Part shown: positions 1 through 10,027 of the stretch, piece by piece
Layout: each line of letters opens with the position of its first letter
How positions within the stretch are numbered: position 1 is the first letter of the stretch
NCBI GenBank assembly: GCA_963739995.1
Contig: CAVUCH010000005.1
Span: forward strand, 62,001 to 126,000
Direction: 5' to 3'
Length of the DNA stretch: 64,000 nt
From: CAVUCH01 sp963739995
Lineage (GTDB): Bacteria; Acidobacteriota; Vicinamibacteria; Vicinamibacterales; JAENWD01
Made by a program: the position numbers and the translations under genes
Notes under the pieces: model-generated
What the model saw: only the letters and a program-made list of their open reading frames with translations
What the model was told of the DNA's origin: nothing
Databases searched by the model: none

Positions 1-597
1 TGCGTCCAGGCCCAGGATGTCGCGGGTCGTCACCTTGTGTCCGACGCGCGCGGGAGGGGTGTGCGGCAGCACGAACGCGAAGAGGCCGAGCACCACCGAA
101 GCCCCGGCCGCCAGCCGGAACTGCAGCGCGGCGCTCTCTGCGTGAAGGGCGCTGATGGCGAAACCCGCCACGATCCATCCGATGGTGCCGAGCACCCGGA
201 TACCCGGGAACTCACGCCCGGGGTCGCGCATGTGATGAAACGAGAGGGAGTTGGTCAGCGCCAGCGTCGGCATGTAGCACAGCGTGTAGCCGAGCAGCAC
301 CGGGTAGAACGTGCTGAACTCGGTCAGGGTCGAGGCGTAGAACAGCAGCAACGCGCCGACGAGGTGCAGCGCCGCGAGGATGCGCTCCGTAGCGAAGAAC
401 CGATCGGCCACGAGCCCGACGAAGAACGGCGAGACCATCGCCGCAAGCGCCGTGGTGCTGTACGCGAGGCCGCTCTCCTGACCGGAGAACTGGAGCGTCC
501 TCAGGAGGTACGTGCCCATCGTGACGTACCAGGCCCCCCAGACGAAGTACTGGAGGAACATCATCACGGACAGCTTCAATCGCGTGGCAGTTGGCAT
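1..597 (-). CDS. MFS transporter, nucleoside:H+ symporter-like (partial, cut by window edge)
   Basis: The reading frame is open from the ATG at 595-597 to the left edge, so the first 199 residues are visible. The protein opens with MPTATRLKLSVMMFLQYFVW and continues as hydrophobic helices; the loop VSPFFVGLVADRFF between helices 2 and 3 is the usual MFS landmark. Overall it resembles the NupG/nucleoside-proton symporter branch of the MFS. It is the last visible gene of a minus-strand run with sugar-oxidising enzymes, so it may import a sugar, glycoside or nucleoside. The substrate cannot be read from this fragment. Confidence 0.75.
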   Translation of the reverse strand, partial: MPTATRLKLSVMMFLQYFVWGAWYVTMGTYLLRTLQFSGQESGLAYSTTALAAMVSPFFVGLVADRFFATERILAALHLVGALLLFYASTLTEFSTFYPVLLGYTLCYMPTLALTNSLSFHHMRDPGREFPGIRVLGTIGWIVAGFAISALHAESAALQFRLAAGASVVLGLFAFVLPHTPPARVGHKVTTRDILGLDA

Positions 598-646
598 CTG
601 TGCTCGTCTGAGAAACAGCGGTGTAGGGTGCGACGGCGAGCTGGTT

Positions 647-1363
647 CTACGAACCCTGCTTGTCCAGCACCTTGATCTTCACGTTCCGGAACGCCACCTC
701 GTCGCCGTGGTCCTGCAGGGCGATGTGCCCGGTCTTCTCGAGGCCATAGCGTGGCATCGTCTTGAACTTGCTCTTCTCGACGCGGGCCTTCCAGTCGTCG
801 CTCCACAGCTCGTACTCCACGACTTTCACGCCGTTCAGCCAGTGCTCGACGTGCGGACCGTTGACGAGAATGCGCGACTGATTCCACTCGCCGACAGACC
901 GCGGGCCGCCGTTGGCCGGAGGGTGGAGGGCATAGTTGCCGCCGGCATGCCGGTCGGGCCCATTCCTGGCGTCAGGATGGCCATCGTTGTCGATCAATTG
1001 ATACTCGGGTCCGGTGGTGTAGGTGCTCGGCAGATCCGGTCCTTCGGCGACGTGGAAGAACACACCACTGTTGCCGTTCTTCGCGATGCGCCAGTCGAAG
1101 GCGAAATCGAAGCTTGCGTACTTCTCGACGGTGATCAGATCGCCGGCTTTGGCAACGCGTGTCAGCGCTCCATCCACCGCCTTCCAACCCTCTGGCGCCG
1201 ATTGCTGCTTCCAGCCGCGCCATCCGGCTGTCGTCTTGCCGTCGAACAGCAGCTTCCAGCCGTCGTTCGTTTCAGCGGCCGTCAGCGTGTTCTGCTCACC
1301 GGCTGCAGGCAGCGAAACCGCCGCCGCCGCAGCCAGAAGCACACCAAGAACGAACCTGCGCAT
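647..1363 (-). CDS. DUF1080 / 3-keto-disaccharide hydrolase domain protein
   Basis: Secreted 238-residue protein with signal peptide MRRFVLGVLLAAAAAVSLPA followed by one DUF1080 (PF06439) beta-sandwich domain: GWKLLFDGKTTAGWRGW near the start, then DFAFDWRI, NSGVFFH and a C-terminal HIALQDHGDEVAFRNVKI. Members of this family hydrolyse 3-keto-glycosides or act in related sugar catabolism. The start at 1363 is chosen over one eight codons upstream because AGGAGG lies just before it. It follows apbE and the Gfo/Idh and ThuA genes, consistent with a pathway that oxidises a glycoside at C3 and then cleaves it. The substrate is unknown. Confidence 0.85.
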   Translation of the reverse strand: MRRFVLGVLLAAAAAVSLPAAGEQNTLTAAETNDGWKLLFDGKTTAGWRGWKQQSAPEGWKAVDGALTRVAKAGDLITVEKYASFDFAFDWRIAKNGNSGVFFHVAEGPDLPSTYTTGPEYQLIDNDGHPDARNGPDRHAGGNYALHPPANGGPRSVGEWNQSRILVNGPHVEHWLNGVKVVEYELWSDDWKARVEKSKFKTMPRYGLEKTGHIALQDHGDEVAFRNVKIKVLDKQGS

Positions 1364-1404
1364 GAGTCCTCCTGTGTCCGATATCAAGCGAACGGCCGCA
1401 GCCG

Positions 1405-1469
1405 CCGGGACTAAAGTCCCGGCTCCACGTCACCCTGTCTCGCGCCGGGGCTGAAGTCCCGGCGTACCC
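1405..1469. repeat. Two directly repeated REP-like hairpin units
   Basis: Two copies of the hairpin repeat lie head to tail: CCGGGACTAAAGTCCCGG followed by CTCCAC at 1405-1429, and CCGGGGCTGAAGTCCCGG followed by CGTACCC at 1445-1469. Each core is an inverted repeat of about 8 bp per arm. The same unit recurs at 38225, 51838, 51931, 58158, 58193 and 58239. The apbE stop codon lies inside the first copy. Confidence 0.75.
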
Positions 1470-2454
1470 ACCGCCGAGAGAATACCCACCGCACATCGCC
1501 GGCCCCCTCGGTCACACCGATCATCGCCGCAGCCCCGGGGGTACGGTCGGCCAGCCGCAATCCCTCCTCCCCCAGCACGCAGAGCGCGGTCGCCAGCATA
1601 TCCGAGGTCGCGGCATCCCGCGCCACGACCGTCGCCTGCCGGTGCCCGGTGAGCGGCCGGCCCGTTCGCGGGTCGAGGATGTGTGAGTAACGGACGCCGC
1701 CTATCTCGACCCACTGCTCCGCATCGCCCGACGTCGACACCGCGGCGGTGGCAAGGGTCAGCGACCGGGTCGCGCCGGGTGTCGCCGTATCGAATGGCGC
1801 GATTGCCACACGCCAGCCTCTCTCTCCAGGAGGCGGCTCCCCGGCGGCAACGTCCCCACCCGCGACGACCAGCGCGCGCCGGATGCCCATGTCGCGCAGC
1901 GCATCGAGGGACCGATCGGCGGCATACCCCTTCGCGATCCCGCCGAAGTCCAGGCGCATGCCCGGACGTGCAACCTTCACCGATCGGGATGCCGCATCGA
2001 GGTGTACCAGCGCCGATCCACTCACCGCGCGCGCGGCGTCGACATCGCCCGCGTCGGGCAATTCCGACTGGCGGCGCGCGCGGCGCCAGAGATGCGACAG
2101 CGGCCCCACCGTGACGTCGAACGCCCCGCCCGTCCGACTGCTCATCGCAAGCGACAGCGACAGGACGCGGTACAGGTCGTCGCTGACGCGCACGGGACTC
2201 GCGACAGCATCCCGCGTGAGACGCATGGCCTCACTGTTCTGGCGATAGTCGCTGAGCCGTGCATCCAGGCCCGCAATCCTCGCGAATGCGGCGCCTGACG
2301 CGCGTGCGGCCCCCGCGGCGTCGGGCGCGTAGAGGACGACCGTGAAGGTCGTTCCCATGTGCTGTTCGCTGGATTCGAAACGGCTGAGGGACGGCGCCCG
2401 TCCGGCGCTGGCGACGACCGCGACGGAAACGCACGCCGCGAGGGCCGCCGTCAT
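1411..2454 (-). CDS. apbE: FAD:protein FMN transferase (ApbE family)
   Basis: ApbE transfers FMN from FAD to a Thr or Ser of target proteins outside the cytoplasm. The 347-residue product has an N-terminal hydrophobic export segment (MTAALAACVSVAVVASAG), then HMGTTFTVVLY, the central RLDFGGIAKGYAADRS motif, the VVAGGDVAAG nucleotide loop and SHILDPRTGRP with the metal-binding TSDMLATAL helix. The start at 2454 is 17 bases after the thuA stop. The last 19 or so codons (1411-1469) lie in two REP-like repeat units and encode an added tail, RRDFSPGARQGDVEPGL. No obvious flavinylated partner lies nearby. Confidence 0.9.
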   Translation of the reverse strand: MTAALAACVSVAVVASAGRAPSLSRFESSEQHMGTTFTVVLYAPDAAGAARASGAAFARIAGLDARLSDYRQNSEAMRLTRDAVASPVRVSDDLYRVLSLSLAMSSRTGGAFDVTVGPLSHLWRRARRQSELPDAGDVDAARAVSGSALVHLDAASRSVKVARPGMRLDFGGIAKGYAADRSLDALRDMGIRRALVVAGGDVAAGEPPPGERGWRVAIAPFDTATPGATRSLTLATAAVSTSGDAEQWVEIGGVRYSHILDPRTGRPLTGHRQATVVARDAATSDMLATALCVLGEEGLRLADRTPGAAAMIGVTEGAGDVRWVFSRRWVRRDFSPGARQGDVEPGL

Positions 2455-2471
2455 GCCGCGCCCGACTGGCG

Positions 2472-3221
2472 CTACTTGCGGCCCATCGCCCACGAGATGC
2501 CGCCGGCGACATGCTGCTGGTAGGCAGGGTCCTGCCACACCTCGGGACGATGTCCCAGGGCGGTGTAGAACACGCGGCCGGACCCCCATGACTTGTACCA
2601 GGCGTTGGCGAAGTCGCGGTCGGCACGCTTCACGCCCTTTGCCGTGAGGTCGACCGACGCGACGTCGAGCGACAGCAGCACGTGCCTGTCACCCCGCGAG
2701 TAGTTCCGGAACTGGTAGATCTCGTCCGCAAGGGTCCACGCGGCGCCGAGGTGCTTCGTCGAGGGATGCCCGTGGTCCTCGACCTTCATCGTGACCTGTG
2801 TGTTCCACGGGTGTTCGTCGAAGTAGCCGCCGATCATCTCTCCATACTCCGGCCACTTGTAGAACGTGTCGGTCGCGCTGTGGATCCCGACGAAGCCATT
2901 GCCCGCCCGAATCCACGCCATGAGGGCTGCCTTCTGGTCGTCCTTCATCGGCAGTTCGCCTGTCGTATAGAAGACGACGGCCGCAAAGGCTTTCAGGCTC
3001 TCGGCGGTCATGCTCGACGCATCGCCGCTGACGGTCACATCGAAGCCGTGTTTCTGTCCAACGGCGACGAGGATCTTCTCGCTGAGCGGCAGCACATCGT
3101 GTTTGAAGCCGACCGACTGCGTCAGGTAGAGAACCTTTTTCGCCGTAGCCTGTTGCGCAAACGGAAGGTCGGCAGCTGCCAGCAGGACGAGCAGGGCGGA
3201 GAGGACGACGATTCGGCGCAT
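2472..3221 (-). CDS. ThuA-like domain protein
   Basis: Exported 249-residue protein: signal peptide MRRIVVLSALLVLLAAADL, then one ThuA domain (PF06283, glutamine-amidotransferase-like fold) filling the rest. Visible family features are KVLYLTQSVGFKHD at the start, AAVVFYTTGELPM, the GNGFVGIHSATDTFYKW turn, GGYFDEHPW and GRVFYTALGHRPEVW near the end. ThuA proteins were first linked to trehalose and 3-keto-disaccharide use and are commonly encoded beside Gfo/Idh oxidoreductases and DUF1080 proteins, as here. The exact reaction is not established from sequence. Confidence 0.88.
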   Translation of the reverse strand: MRRIVVLSALLVLLAAADLPFAQQATAKKVLYLTQSVGFKHDVLPLSEKILVAVGQKHGFDVTVSGDASSMTAESLKAFAAVVFYTTGELPMKDDQKAALMAWIRAGNGFVGIHSATDTFYKWPEYGEMIGGYFDEHPWNTQVTMKVEDHGHPSTKHLGAAWTLADEIYQFRNYSRGDRHVLLSLDVASVDLTAKGVKRADRDFANAWYKSWGSGRVFYTALGHRPEVWQDPAYQQHVAGGISWAMGRK

Positions 3222-3311
3222 GGTCAGTCTGCAGAACAGGCGGCCGGAAGGTCGACGGACCAGGTGCCTCGGAGCGCCAGCCGCCAGCCGTCCGGCCGTT
3301 TTGCGGTCGCG

Positions 3312-4608
<1,297 letters not shown>

Positions 4609-4664
4609 ACGGGTTGCTCCATCAAACAGAATCCCGGGGCTGACGGGCTTCAGGGTTGGGGGTC

Positions 4665-5630
4665 TCAGTCGGCTGCGCGAACCACGCGGAAGCCGACAAA
4701 CGTTGCGTCGGTGTGCCACCACTTGCTCTTCGGGTTCTGGGGATCACGGCGGCTCCACTTTTCTTCGGATGAGCGCCGCGCGGCGCTGCGCAGACGGACC
4801 GGTTCGTCGTCCCAAGAACCTCCTCGCACCACGTGGGGGTACAGCGCTTCGCCGCCGTCGTTGAATGGCGCTTCCGAGGAGGCGCCGGCCTTCTTGTAGA
4901 ATTCCGCGTCGTATGCGTCGGCCGTCCACTCGGCGGCGTTGCCGTGCATGTCGTACAGGCCCCACGCATTCGGCTTCTTCTGCGCGCCGACGTGCGGCTG
5001 CTCCTCGGAATTGGCCTTGTACCAGGCATACTCGCCAAGCTGTGACGCGTCCTCCCCGAACGAATACGCGGTCTTCGTTTCGGCTCTCGCCGCGTACTCC
5101 CACTCCGCCTCGGTCGGCAGCCTGTACTTCTTGCCGGTCTTCGCCGACAGCCACTCGCAGTACTTCACGGCCGAGTAGTGGGTGATTCCGATCACCGGCT
5201 GCTGCTCTTTGCCCCAGCCCCACGACTCGTCCGCGTAGGGCGGGGTCGGTCGCGTCACGGCGTCGGCGCCTTCCTTCGAAAGCTGGGTACCGAGCTTGCG
5301 TTTCTTCTGCAGGTCGAGGCTGAACCCGAATTGATCGTACTCGTCCCACGTGACTTCGACCTTGCCCATGTAGAACGCGGGCAGCTTCACCGTGTGCGGC
5401 GGGCCTTCGTCGGCCTCACGTCCGGCTTCGCCCTCCGGGCTGCCCATCACGAAAGTGCCCGCGGGCACCGGCACCATGTCGAACGTAACCTGGGTGTCAG
5501 GAATCGTCTCGGTGTAGGGGGCGAGGGGCGTGGCGACCGCCTGTGCCGCTCGCGCGCGAACACCTGCGGGCCAGGCAAGCGCGACGGCCGGGCAGAGAAT
5601 GGCGAAGGAGACAACAACCCGGTATCGCAT
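4665..5630 (-). CDS. Formylglycine-generating enzyme (SUMF1/EgtB-fold) family protein
   Basis: Exported 321-residue protein with a signal peptide (MRYRVVVSFAILCPAVALAW) and one SUMF1-type domain: MVPVPAGTFVMGSPEGE, GITHYSAVKYCEWLSAKTGK, YRLPTEAEWEYAARAE, NAWGLYDMHGNAAEWT, RGGSWDD and a terminal FVGFRVVRA. The paired cysteines that true formylglycine-generating enzymes use for catalysis are not seen in the C-terminal half, so sulfatase activation is unlikely; a binding or structural role is as likely. It is first in the minus-strand run with the Gfo/Idh and ThuA genes. A TAGAAT box lies about 80 bases upstream. Confidence 0.85.
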   Translation of the reverse strand: MRYRVVVSFAILCPAVALAWPAGVRARAAQAVATPLAPYTETIPDTQVTFDMVPVPAGTFVMGSPEGEAGREADEGPPHTVKLPAFYMGKVEVTWDEYDQFGFSLDLQKKRKLGTQLSKEGADAVTRPTPPYADESWGWGKEQQPVIGITHYSAVKYCEWLSAKTGKKYRLPTEAEWEYAARAETKTAYSFGEDASQLGEYAWYKANSEEQPHVGAQKKPNAWGLYDMHGNAAEWTADAYDAEFYKKAGASSEAPFNDGGEALYPHVVRGGSWDDEPVRLRSAARRSSEEKWSRRDPQNPKSKWWHTDATFVGFRVVRAAD

Positions 5631-5711
5631 GAGGACCTTCCGGCGCGAGGGAGGACCGGCGTGGGCGGCGCCGGTGCCGCGCGTACGTGCGCGCGGCAGG
5701 TGGTCCCCGGC

Positions 5712-5717
5712 ATTCTA
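5712..5717 (-). promoter_or_regulatory. Candidate -10 box for the sugar-degradation cluster
   Basis: On the minus strand TAGAAT lies about 80 bases before the FGE-like gene, in the 150-base gap after the coiled-coil gene. A poorly matching GTTTTC stretch is upstream at roughly the -35 distance. It is the same -10 form as that found before other genes here (26024, 41150, 51048). Weak evidence on its own. Confidence 0.35.
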
Positions 5718-5779
5718 CAGAAAGAACGGGGGAAAACCAGACGCGTGGTCCGGAAGCACGGCCATTGAGGCCGAACGGG

Positions 5780-8700
5780 TCAGCCGCGTGCTACTGCGGC
5801 CTCGGCAGGCGAGTGGCGGTTCGCCGCAGGCCTCAGCCGCTCGAGTGCCCGACGCGACAGGATCACGACGGGGGCGTTCTTCTCGACCGGGCGAGGGCCA
5901 GGGCGGCGCCTCACGCGAACCCGTTTGATTGTGCAGCCGGCGGCATAGCCGATCTCGGCGAGCGCCGGAGGAATGTTGAGCTCCTTGAGAATCGCGTGCA
6001 GATCGCTGAGGGGGGTCGCCCGCCCCTGCTGGGGCTCGCGCCCCGCGCCCGCCGCATTGGTGCGGCGCGTTCCGCCGTAATGCCCCCGGTGGGCCCACAG
6101 GACGAGGGGCGCGGGACGCTGCCGGTCCGATCGGCCCCGCTCGCTCGTAACACCCGCCTCGGCCGCCCGTCCATTCGTGGACGCCGCATCGATATCCGGC
6201 GCCTCCGCGAAATCCACGTCATCCTCGCCGCCGCCAAAGAGGGCGTCGTAGGTGACCGGCTCGTCACTGCCACCGGCTGCGGACGCGGGGCTGTGCAGCG
6301 TGTCCGTTCCGAGAGCCCGCTGTGCACGTCCGCCGCGCGACCCGGGCGCGTTCTTGCGGCTGGGCGCATCCCCGTGGCGAGTGGATCGCGGCGAGTGCCC
6401 CTTTGGCGCAACCGTGCCGAGCTGCTGGGCAGCCTTGACGGCCTCGGCTAGTGCCTCCGCCTGTACCGTCAGCTCCCGGACGACGCGCTCGCGATGGATG
6501 TGCTCGCGTTCGGCCTGCCGGGCCGCCAGCTCGCGTTCGGCTTCTTCCCATGCCGACCTGGGCGAATGGTCCGCCGGCTTTCCGCGCTGGGATTGCTGGC
6601 CGGATTCGGCTGCGGCGTCGGCAGGGGACGCGGTCGCTTCCGGCGAGGGGTCGTCGGGCGTGTACGTCCCGTCCGGCTGCACGAGCACAAGCGTTGCGCC
6701 TGCTCCGCGCGTCTGAGGCCGCTGCTCGCGTTGAAGCCGTTCGGCCCGCTCGGCGTCCGCCTGCTCGCGCGCCGCGAGCTCCTGCTCGCTCTTTTCGCGG
6801 GCGACGCGCTCGCGCTCGGCCTTCTTGCGGGCCTTCCGCTCGCGATAGCTCAGTTCCTTGGCGTCGGCCTCGCGGGCGGCGAGCTCACGCTCCGCCGCCT
6901 CGCGCGCCAGGCGCTCGCGCTGGGCGTCCTCGCGCGCGAGGCGCTCGCGTTCGGCCAGCTCTTGGGCCGCCTGCTCGAGCGCGGCGCGCTCGAGATCCGC
7001 GGCCTCTCGCGCGAGTCGTTCGCGCTCCGCCTCTTCACGCGCCACCCGCTCGCGCTCGGCGAGCTCGTGCTCGGCGGCCTCACGAGCGGCGCGCTCCCGT
7101 TCGGCCTCTTCGCGGGCGAGACGCTCCCGTTCAGCGAGCTCCATAGCTGCCTGCTCGAGCGACAGGCGCTCCCGTTCCGCTTCTTCGCGCGCCAGCCGCT
7201 CGCGTTCCGCAAGTTCGGCAGCCAGCCGTTCGCGCTCGGCGCGCTCCCGTTCCGCTTCTTCGCGCGCCAGCCGCTCGCGTTCTGCAAGTTCGGCAGCCAA
7301 CCGTTCGCGCTCGGCGCGCTCCCGCTCGGCCTCTTCCTGGGCGAGCCGTTCGCGGGCCGCCGCTTCCTCGATCAGACGCTCGCGCTCGGCGAGCTCCTGA
7401 GCGGCCTGCTCCCGCGCGAGGCGTTCGCGCTCGGCCTCCTCACGGGCGGTCCGTTCGCGCTCCTCCTGTTCGAGCACCAGCCGTTCGCGTTCAGCGCGCT
7501 CCCGTTCTGCCTCTTCGCGCGCGATCCGCTCCCGCTCCGCCTGCTCGTGCATCAGCCGCTCGCGCTCGGCGCGCTCGCGTTCCGCTTCGTCGCGGGCGAT
7601 CCGCTCTCGTTCCGCGAGCTCACGTGCGGCCTGCTCCAGGACCTGCCGTTCGTGTTCTGCCGCCTCACGGGCGAGCCGCTCCCGTTCGGCCTGCTCGAGC
7701 ACCAGCCGCTCGCGCTCCCGCAACCGTTCGGCCTCTTCGCGCGCGAGGCGCTCGGCCTCGGCCAGCGCACGTTCTGCAGCCTCGCGGGCAGCACGCTCGC
7801 GCTCTGCTTCCTCGCGGGCGAGCCGCTCGCGCGCTTCCTGTTCCCGCGCGGCCTGCTCGCGCTCCTCGCGCTCCGCGGCTTCGCGGGCTGCGCGCTGCTG
7901 GTCGGCCAGCTCGCGTGCGGCGCGCTCCTCGGCATTCGCGCGCGGCGTGTTCCTGCGCGGCGCGCTCGGTGGCTTCCCTCGCAAGCCGCTCATGCTCGGC
8001 ACGTTCGACCCGATCCTGCTCGATGCGCGCCCGCTCCGCCTCGTCTCTCGCGATGCGCTCGGCCTCCGCGCGAGCTTCGGCCGCCCGCTCGCGTTCGGCG
8101 AACCCGCGCTCGGCGGCTTCACGTGCACCCCGCTCGCGTTCGGCCTCGGCGAGCGCAGCCTGTTCGCGTCCGCGCAGTTCGCTTTCCCGCTCGTCACGGG
8201 TCTGTCGTTCCGCTCGTGCCTGCTCGATCAGGGTCTCTGCACGCGCGACGAACGTGCGTTCCGCCTCCGCGAACGCTGCCTGTTCGCGTGCGCGCAGTTC
8301 GCTTTCCCGCTCGTCACGCGTCTCGCTTTCGGCTTGCGCCTGCTCAATCAGGCTCTGCTCACCGGCGACGAACGCCCGCTCCGCCATTTCCCTGGCCGCG
8401 TGCTCGCGCTCGGCCTCCTCACGCGCCGCCGCGAGGGCCGTCGCCTCGGTCTCCCCGTCCGGCGAGGCGCTGTCAGCGATCGGTTCAGGAACCGGAATTG
8501 GATGCGGACGGCTGGCCTCGACCGGCGCACCATCCCAAGCCCAATAGGAGCTTGACGCCTCCGGCCGACGATCCTCCTCCCGTACGACCGTGGCGGGGGC
8601 GTCAGACGGTTTCGGTCGCGGGTCTTCAACGATCGCTGGCGATTCGTCTTTCTGCAAGGACCGCGTGCCGACGCGCGGCGCTCGCGGGATCCTGTTCACG

Positions 8701-9113
8701 GCCTGCGCCTTCAGCTCACCCGCCCGCTCGAGATAGGCACGAATCTCCTCAGCAAAAACCTCTGGCGCGCAGCCGGTCGCGGCCGAGCGTGTCTCTTTCG
8801 ACAACAGGCGTCCGATCCCGAAACGGCGGCGTTTCGCCGGCTGCGACGCGGGGGTCACCGCCAGGATCGGGATCGAGAGTGTCTGCAGGTGGTCGGTGTC
8901 CGGCACCGTCTGCAGGTGGCTGGTGAACTCGGCCTCGTCACGAGGGGACAGCAGGGCGGAGACGAGGATCAGGTCCGGCACGCGCAGCGCGAGTGCGCGC
9001 ACCGCGTCGTCTCTCGAGCGGGCGAGGACGAGCTCGGCGCCGACGCGCTCGAGAATCGGGACGAGGGCCTCGGCCTGTCGCAGGTCAGGCTCGAGGGCCA
9101 GAACGAGGGGCAC
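5780..9113 (-). pseudogene. Pseudo-receiver plus very long coiled-coil protein, one +1 frameshift
   Basis: Two frames join into one protein of about 1,110 residues. Residues 1-110 resemble a response-regulator receiver (VLALEPDLRQAEALVPILER, VPDLILVSALL), but the phospho-acceptor Asp position is Ser, so it is probably not phosphorylated. A linker to about residue 200 is followed by roughly 600 residues of Glu/Arg/Ala heptad coiled coil built from REEAERERAARE-like units. A 170-residue tail ends with a small domain around ILKELNIPPALAEIGYAAGC. The frame breaks near 7945 in a GC-rich run (length excess one base). A GTG start lies 3 bases after the upstream membrane-protein gene. It is divergent from the Tad operon; a scaffold or polarity role is my inference. 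Confidence 0.65.
7186..7335. repeat. Tandem 75-bp duplication within coiled-coil coding region
   Basis: Two adjacent, almost identical 75-bp units (7186-7260 and 7261-7335) each encode 25 residues of coiled coil. Synonymous third-base differences are few, which suggests recent duplication or gene conversion in contrast to the more diverged units around it. Confidence 0.7.
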
Positions 9114-9116
9114 GTC

Positions 9117-9404
9117 TCAGGTCCTGACCATGAAGATCACGAGGAGGATGGCGATGGCCGTGAAGACCAGCATGGGAGCGTGGTCGATGCTCTGGTCCCG
9201 TGCCGCGATGGCAATCGCGGAGCCCAGCGACCCGAACCACTCACGCATCACCAGCAGTTCGCTTTCCGGAGCTCGCCTGAACAGGATGGCGAGCTGTCGC
9301 GCCACCCGTTCATCGAACACGATGAGCGTGGTGAGCACGGCGGAGAACCCTGCCAGCGAGGTGGCCAGGTCGCGTGCACGTAGTGTCAGCGAGATCCTCT
9401 TCAC
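9117..9404 (-). CDS. Small membrane protein of unknown function
   Basis: I do not recognise a family. The product is 95 residues from the GTG at 9404, which has GGGGGAAG seven bases upstream; an ATG nine codons further out is less well supported. A moderately hydrophobic segment (SLAGFSAVLTTLIVF) and a strongly hydrophobic C-terminal helix (MLVFTAIAILLVIFMV) suggest a tail-anchored or two-helix inner-membrane protein with about 45 mostly polar residues between. Its stop lies 3 bases before the start of the coiled-coil gene, so the two are probably translated together. It is divergent from the pilus operon. Confidence 0.6.
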   Translation of the reverse strand: MKRISLTLRARDLATSLAGFSAVLTTLIVFDERVARQLAILFRRAPESELLVMREWFGSLGSAIAIAARDQSIDHAPMLVFTAIAILLVIFMVRT

Positions 9405-9782
9405 GGTTCTTCCCCCGGGCGCGTATCGCAAGCCATGTGCCCGCCCGCCCCTCTCGCTATATCGGCAGAAACCGCTTCCAGCGAACAGCCTTGGTGCCGA
9501 ACGTGACCGGCAGCCGCCAGATGGCGGGGCGAGTGCAGCACGAATCCGAAGGGCGGCTTACAAAAGTCGTGGGTACGCCCCGCTCGCTGGTTGTCCGAGC
9601 CGATCACCGCAATCCGCCTGCAACGCCCGTTTAAGATCCGCAGCCGCTGGGAGTTAGCGGGCGCCTCCGTCCGTTTCTCCAGCCGTGGCACATCGGTTGC
9701 GATATCGCCGGCCATGCGCCGTCCGACACGGGCCGGCACTCTCAACAACAAGCGCCGCGTACCGCGGCGCAGGAGGACGATC
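9405..9782. other. Divergent intergenic region between coiled-coil operon and Tad operon
   Basis: This 378-base stretch has no convincing gene. It holds the sigma-54 promoter for the pilin (9686-9700), a leader of about 70 bases and the ribosome-binding site AGGAGG before flp. Room remains upstream for activator sites, but no clear inverted repeat stands out. Confidence 0.6.
9686..9700 (+). promoter_or_regulatory. Sigma-54 promoter of the Tad/Flp operon
   Basis: TGGCAC at 9686-9691 and TTGC at 9697-9700 match the -24/-12 consensus, with the invariant GG and GC exactly 10 bases apart. Transcription would start near 9712, about 70 bases before the first flp start codon. An NtrC-type sigma-54 activator is encoded at 26541-27929; whether it acts here is inference. 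Confidence 0.75.
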
Positions 9783-9953
9783 ATGAATGCACTCACGAAT
9801 TTCATCGCTGCGATCCGTCGCGACAACGAAGGCCAGGACCTGCTCGAGTACGCGTTGCTCGTCGCGCTGATCGCGATCGTCGCGGTGGCAGCGATCGCAG
9901 CCGCCGGCAGCGCGGTTGTCACGCAGTTCACCACCATCGCCGCCGCTTTCTAA
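9783..9953 (+). CDS. flp: Flp family type IVb pilin, first copy
   Basis: Major subunit of the Tad pilus. The 56-residue prepilin has a short basic leader, then the Flp signature EGQDLLEYALLVALIAIVAV, in which the prepilin peptidase cuts before the hydrophobic helix next to the conserved Glu-Tyr pair. Both length and layout fit the family. AGGAGG lies seven bases before the ATG, a much stronger site than most genes here have, fitting an abundant structural protein. It is first in the operon behind a sigma-54 promoter and is followed by a strong hairpin. Confidence 0.93.
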   Translation: MNALTNFIAAIRRDNEGQDLLEYALLVALIAIVAVAAIAAAGSAVVTQFTTIAAAF

Positions 9954-9963
9954 GCGCCGGGTG

Positions 9964-9993
9964 CCGAGCGCACGGGCCTGGCCCGGCGCTCGG
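9964..9993 (+). terminator. Strong stem-loop between the two flp genes
   Basis: CCGAGCGC (9964-9971) pairs with GCGCTCGG (9986-9993), and CGGGCC pairs with GGCCCG inside, giving a nearly perfect 14-bp stem. Only a short T-rich stretch follows, so it may act as an attenuator or as an mRNA-stabilising element that keeps pilin mRNA in excess over downstream genes. Confidence 0.55.
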
Positions 9994-10027
9994 TTCCGTT
10001 GCACTTCATGTGCCGACGGGGGATGAG

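Noticed and set aside
4665..5630. True sulfatase-activating formylglycine-generating enzyme
   Set aside because: The fold is right but the catalytic cysteine pair is not visible and no sulfatase is encoded nearby.
6494..8926. An 810-codon open frame on the plus strand
   Set aside because: It is the mirror of the Glu/Arg/Ala repeat codons of the minus-strand coiled-coil gene; its translation is a low-complexity Leu/Phe/Ala pattern without domains or a ribosome-binding site.
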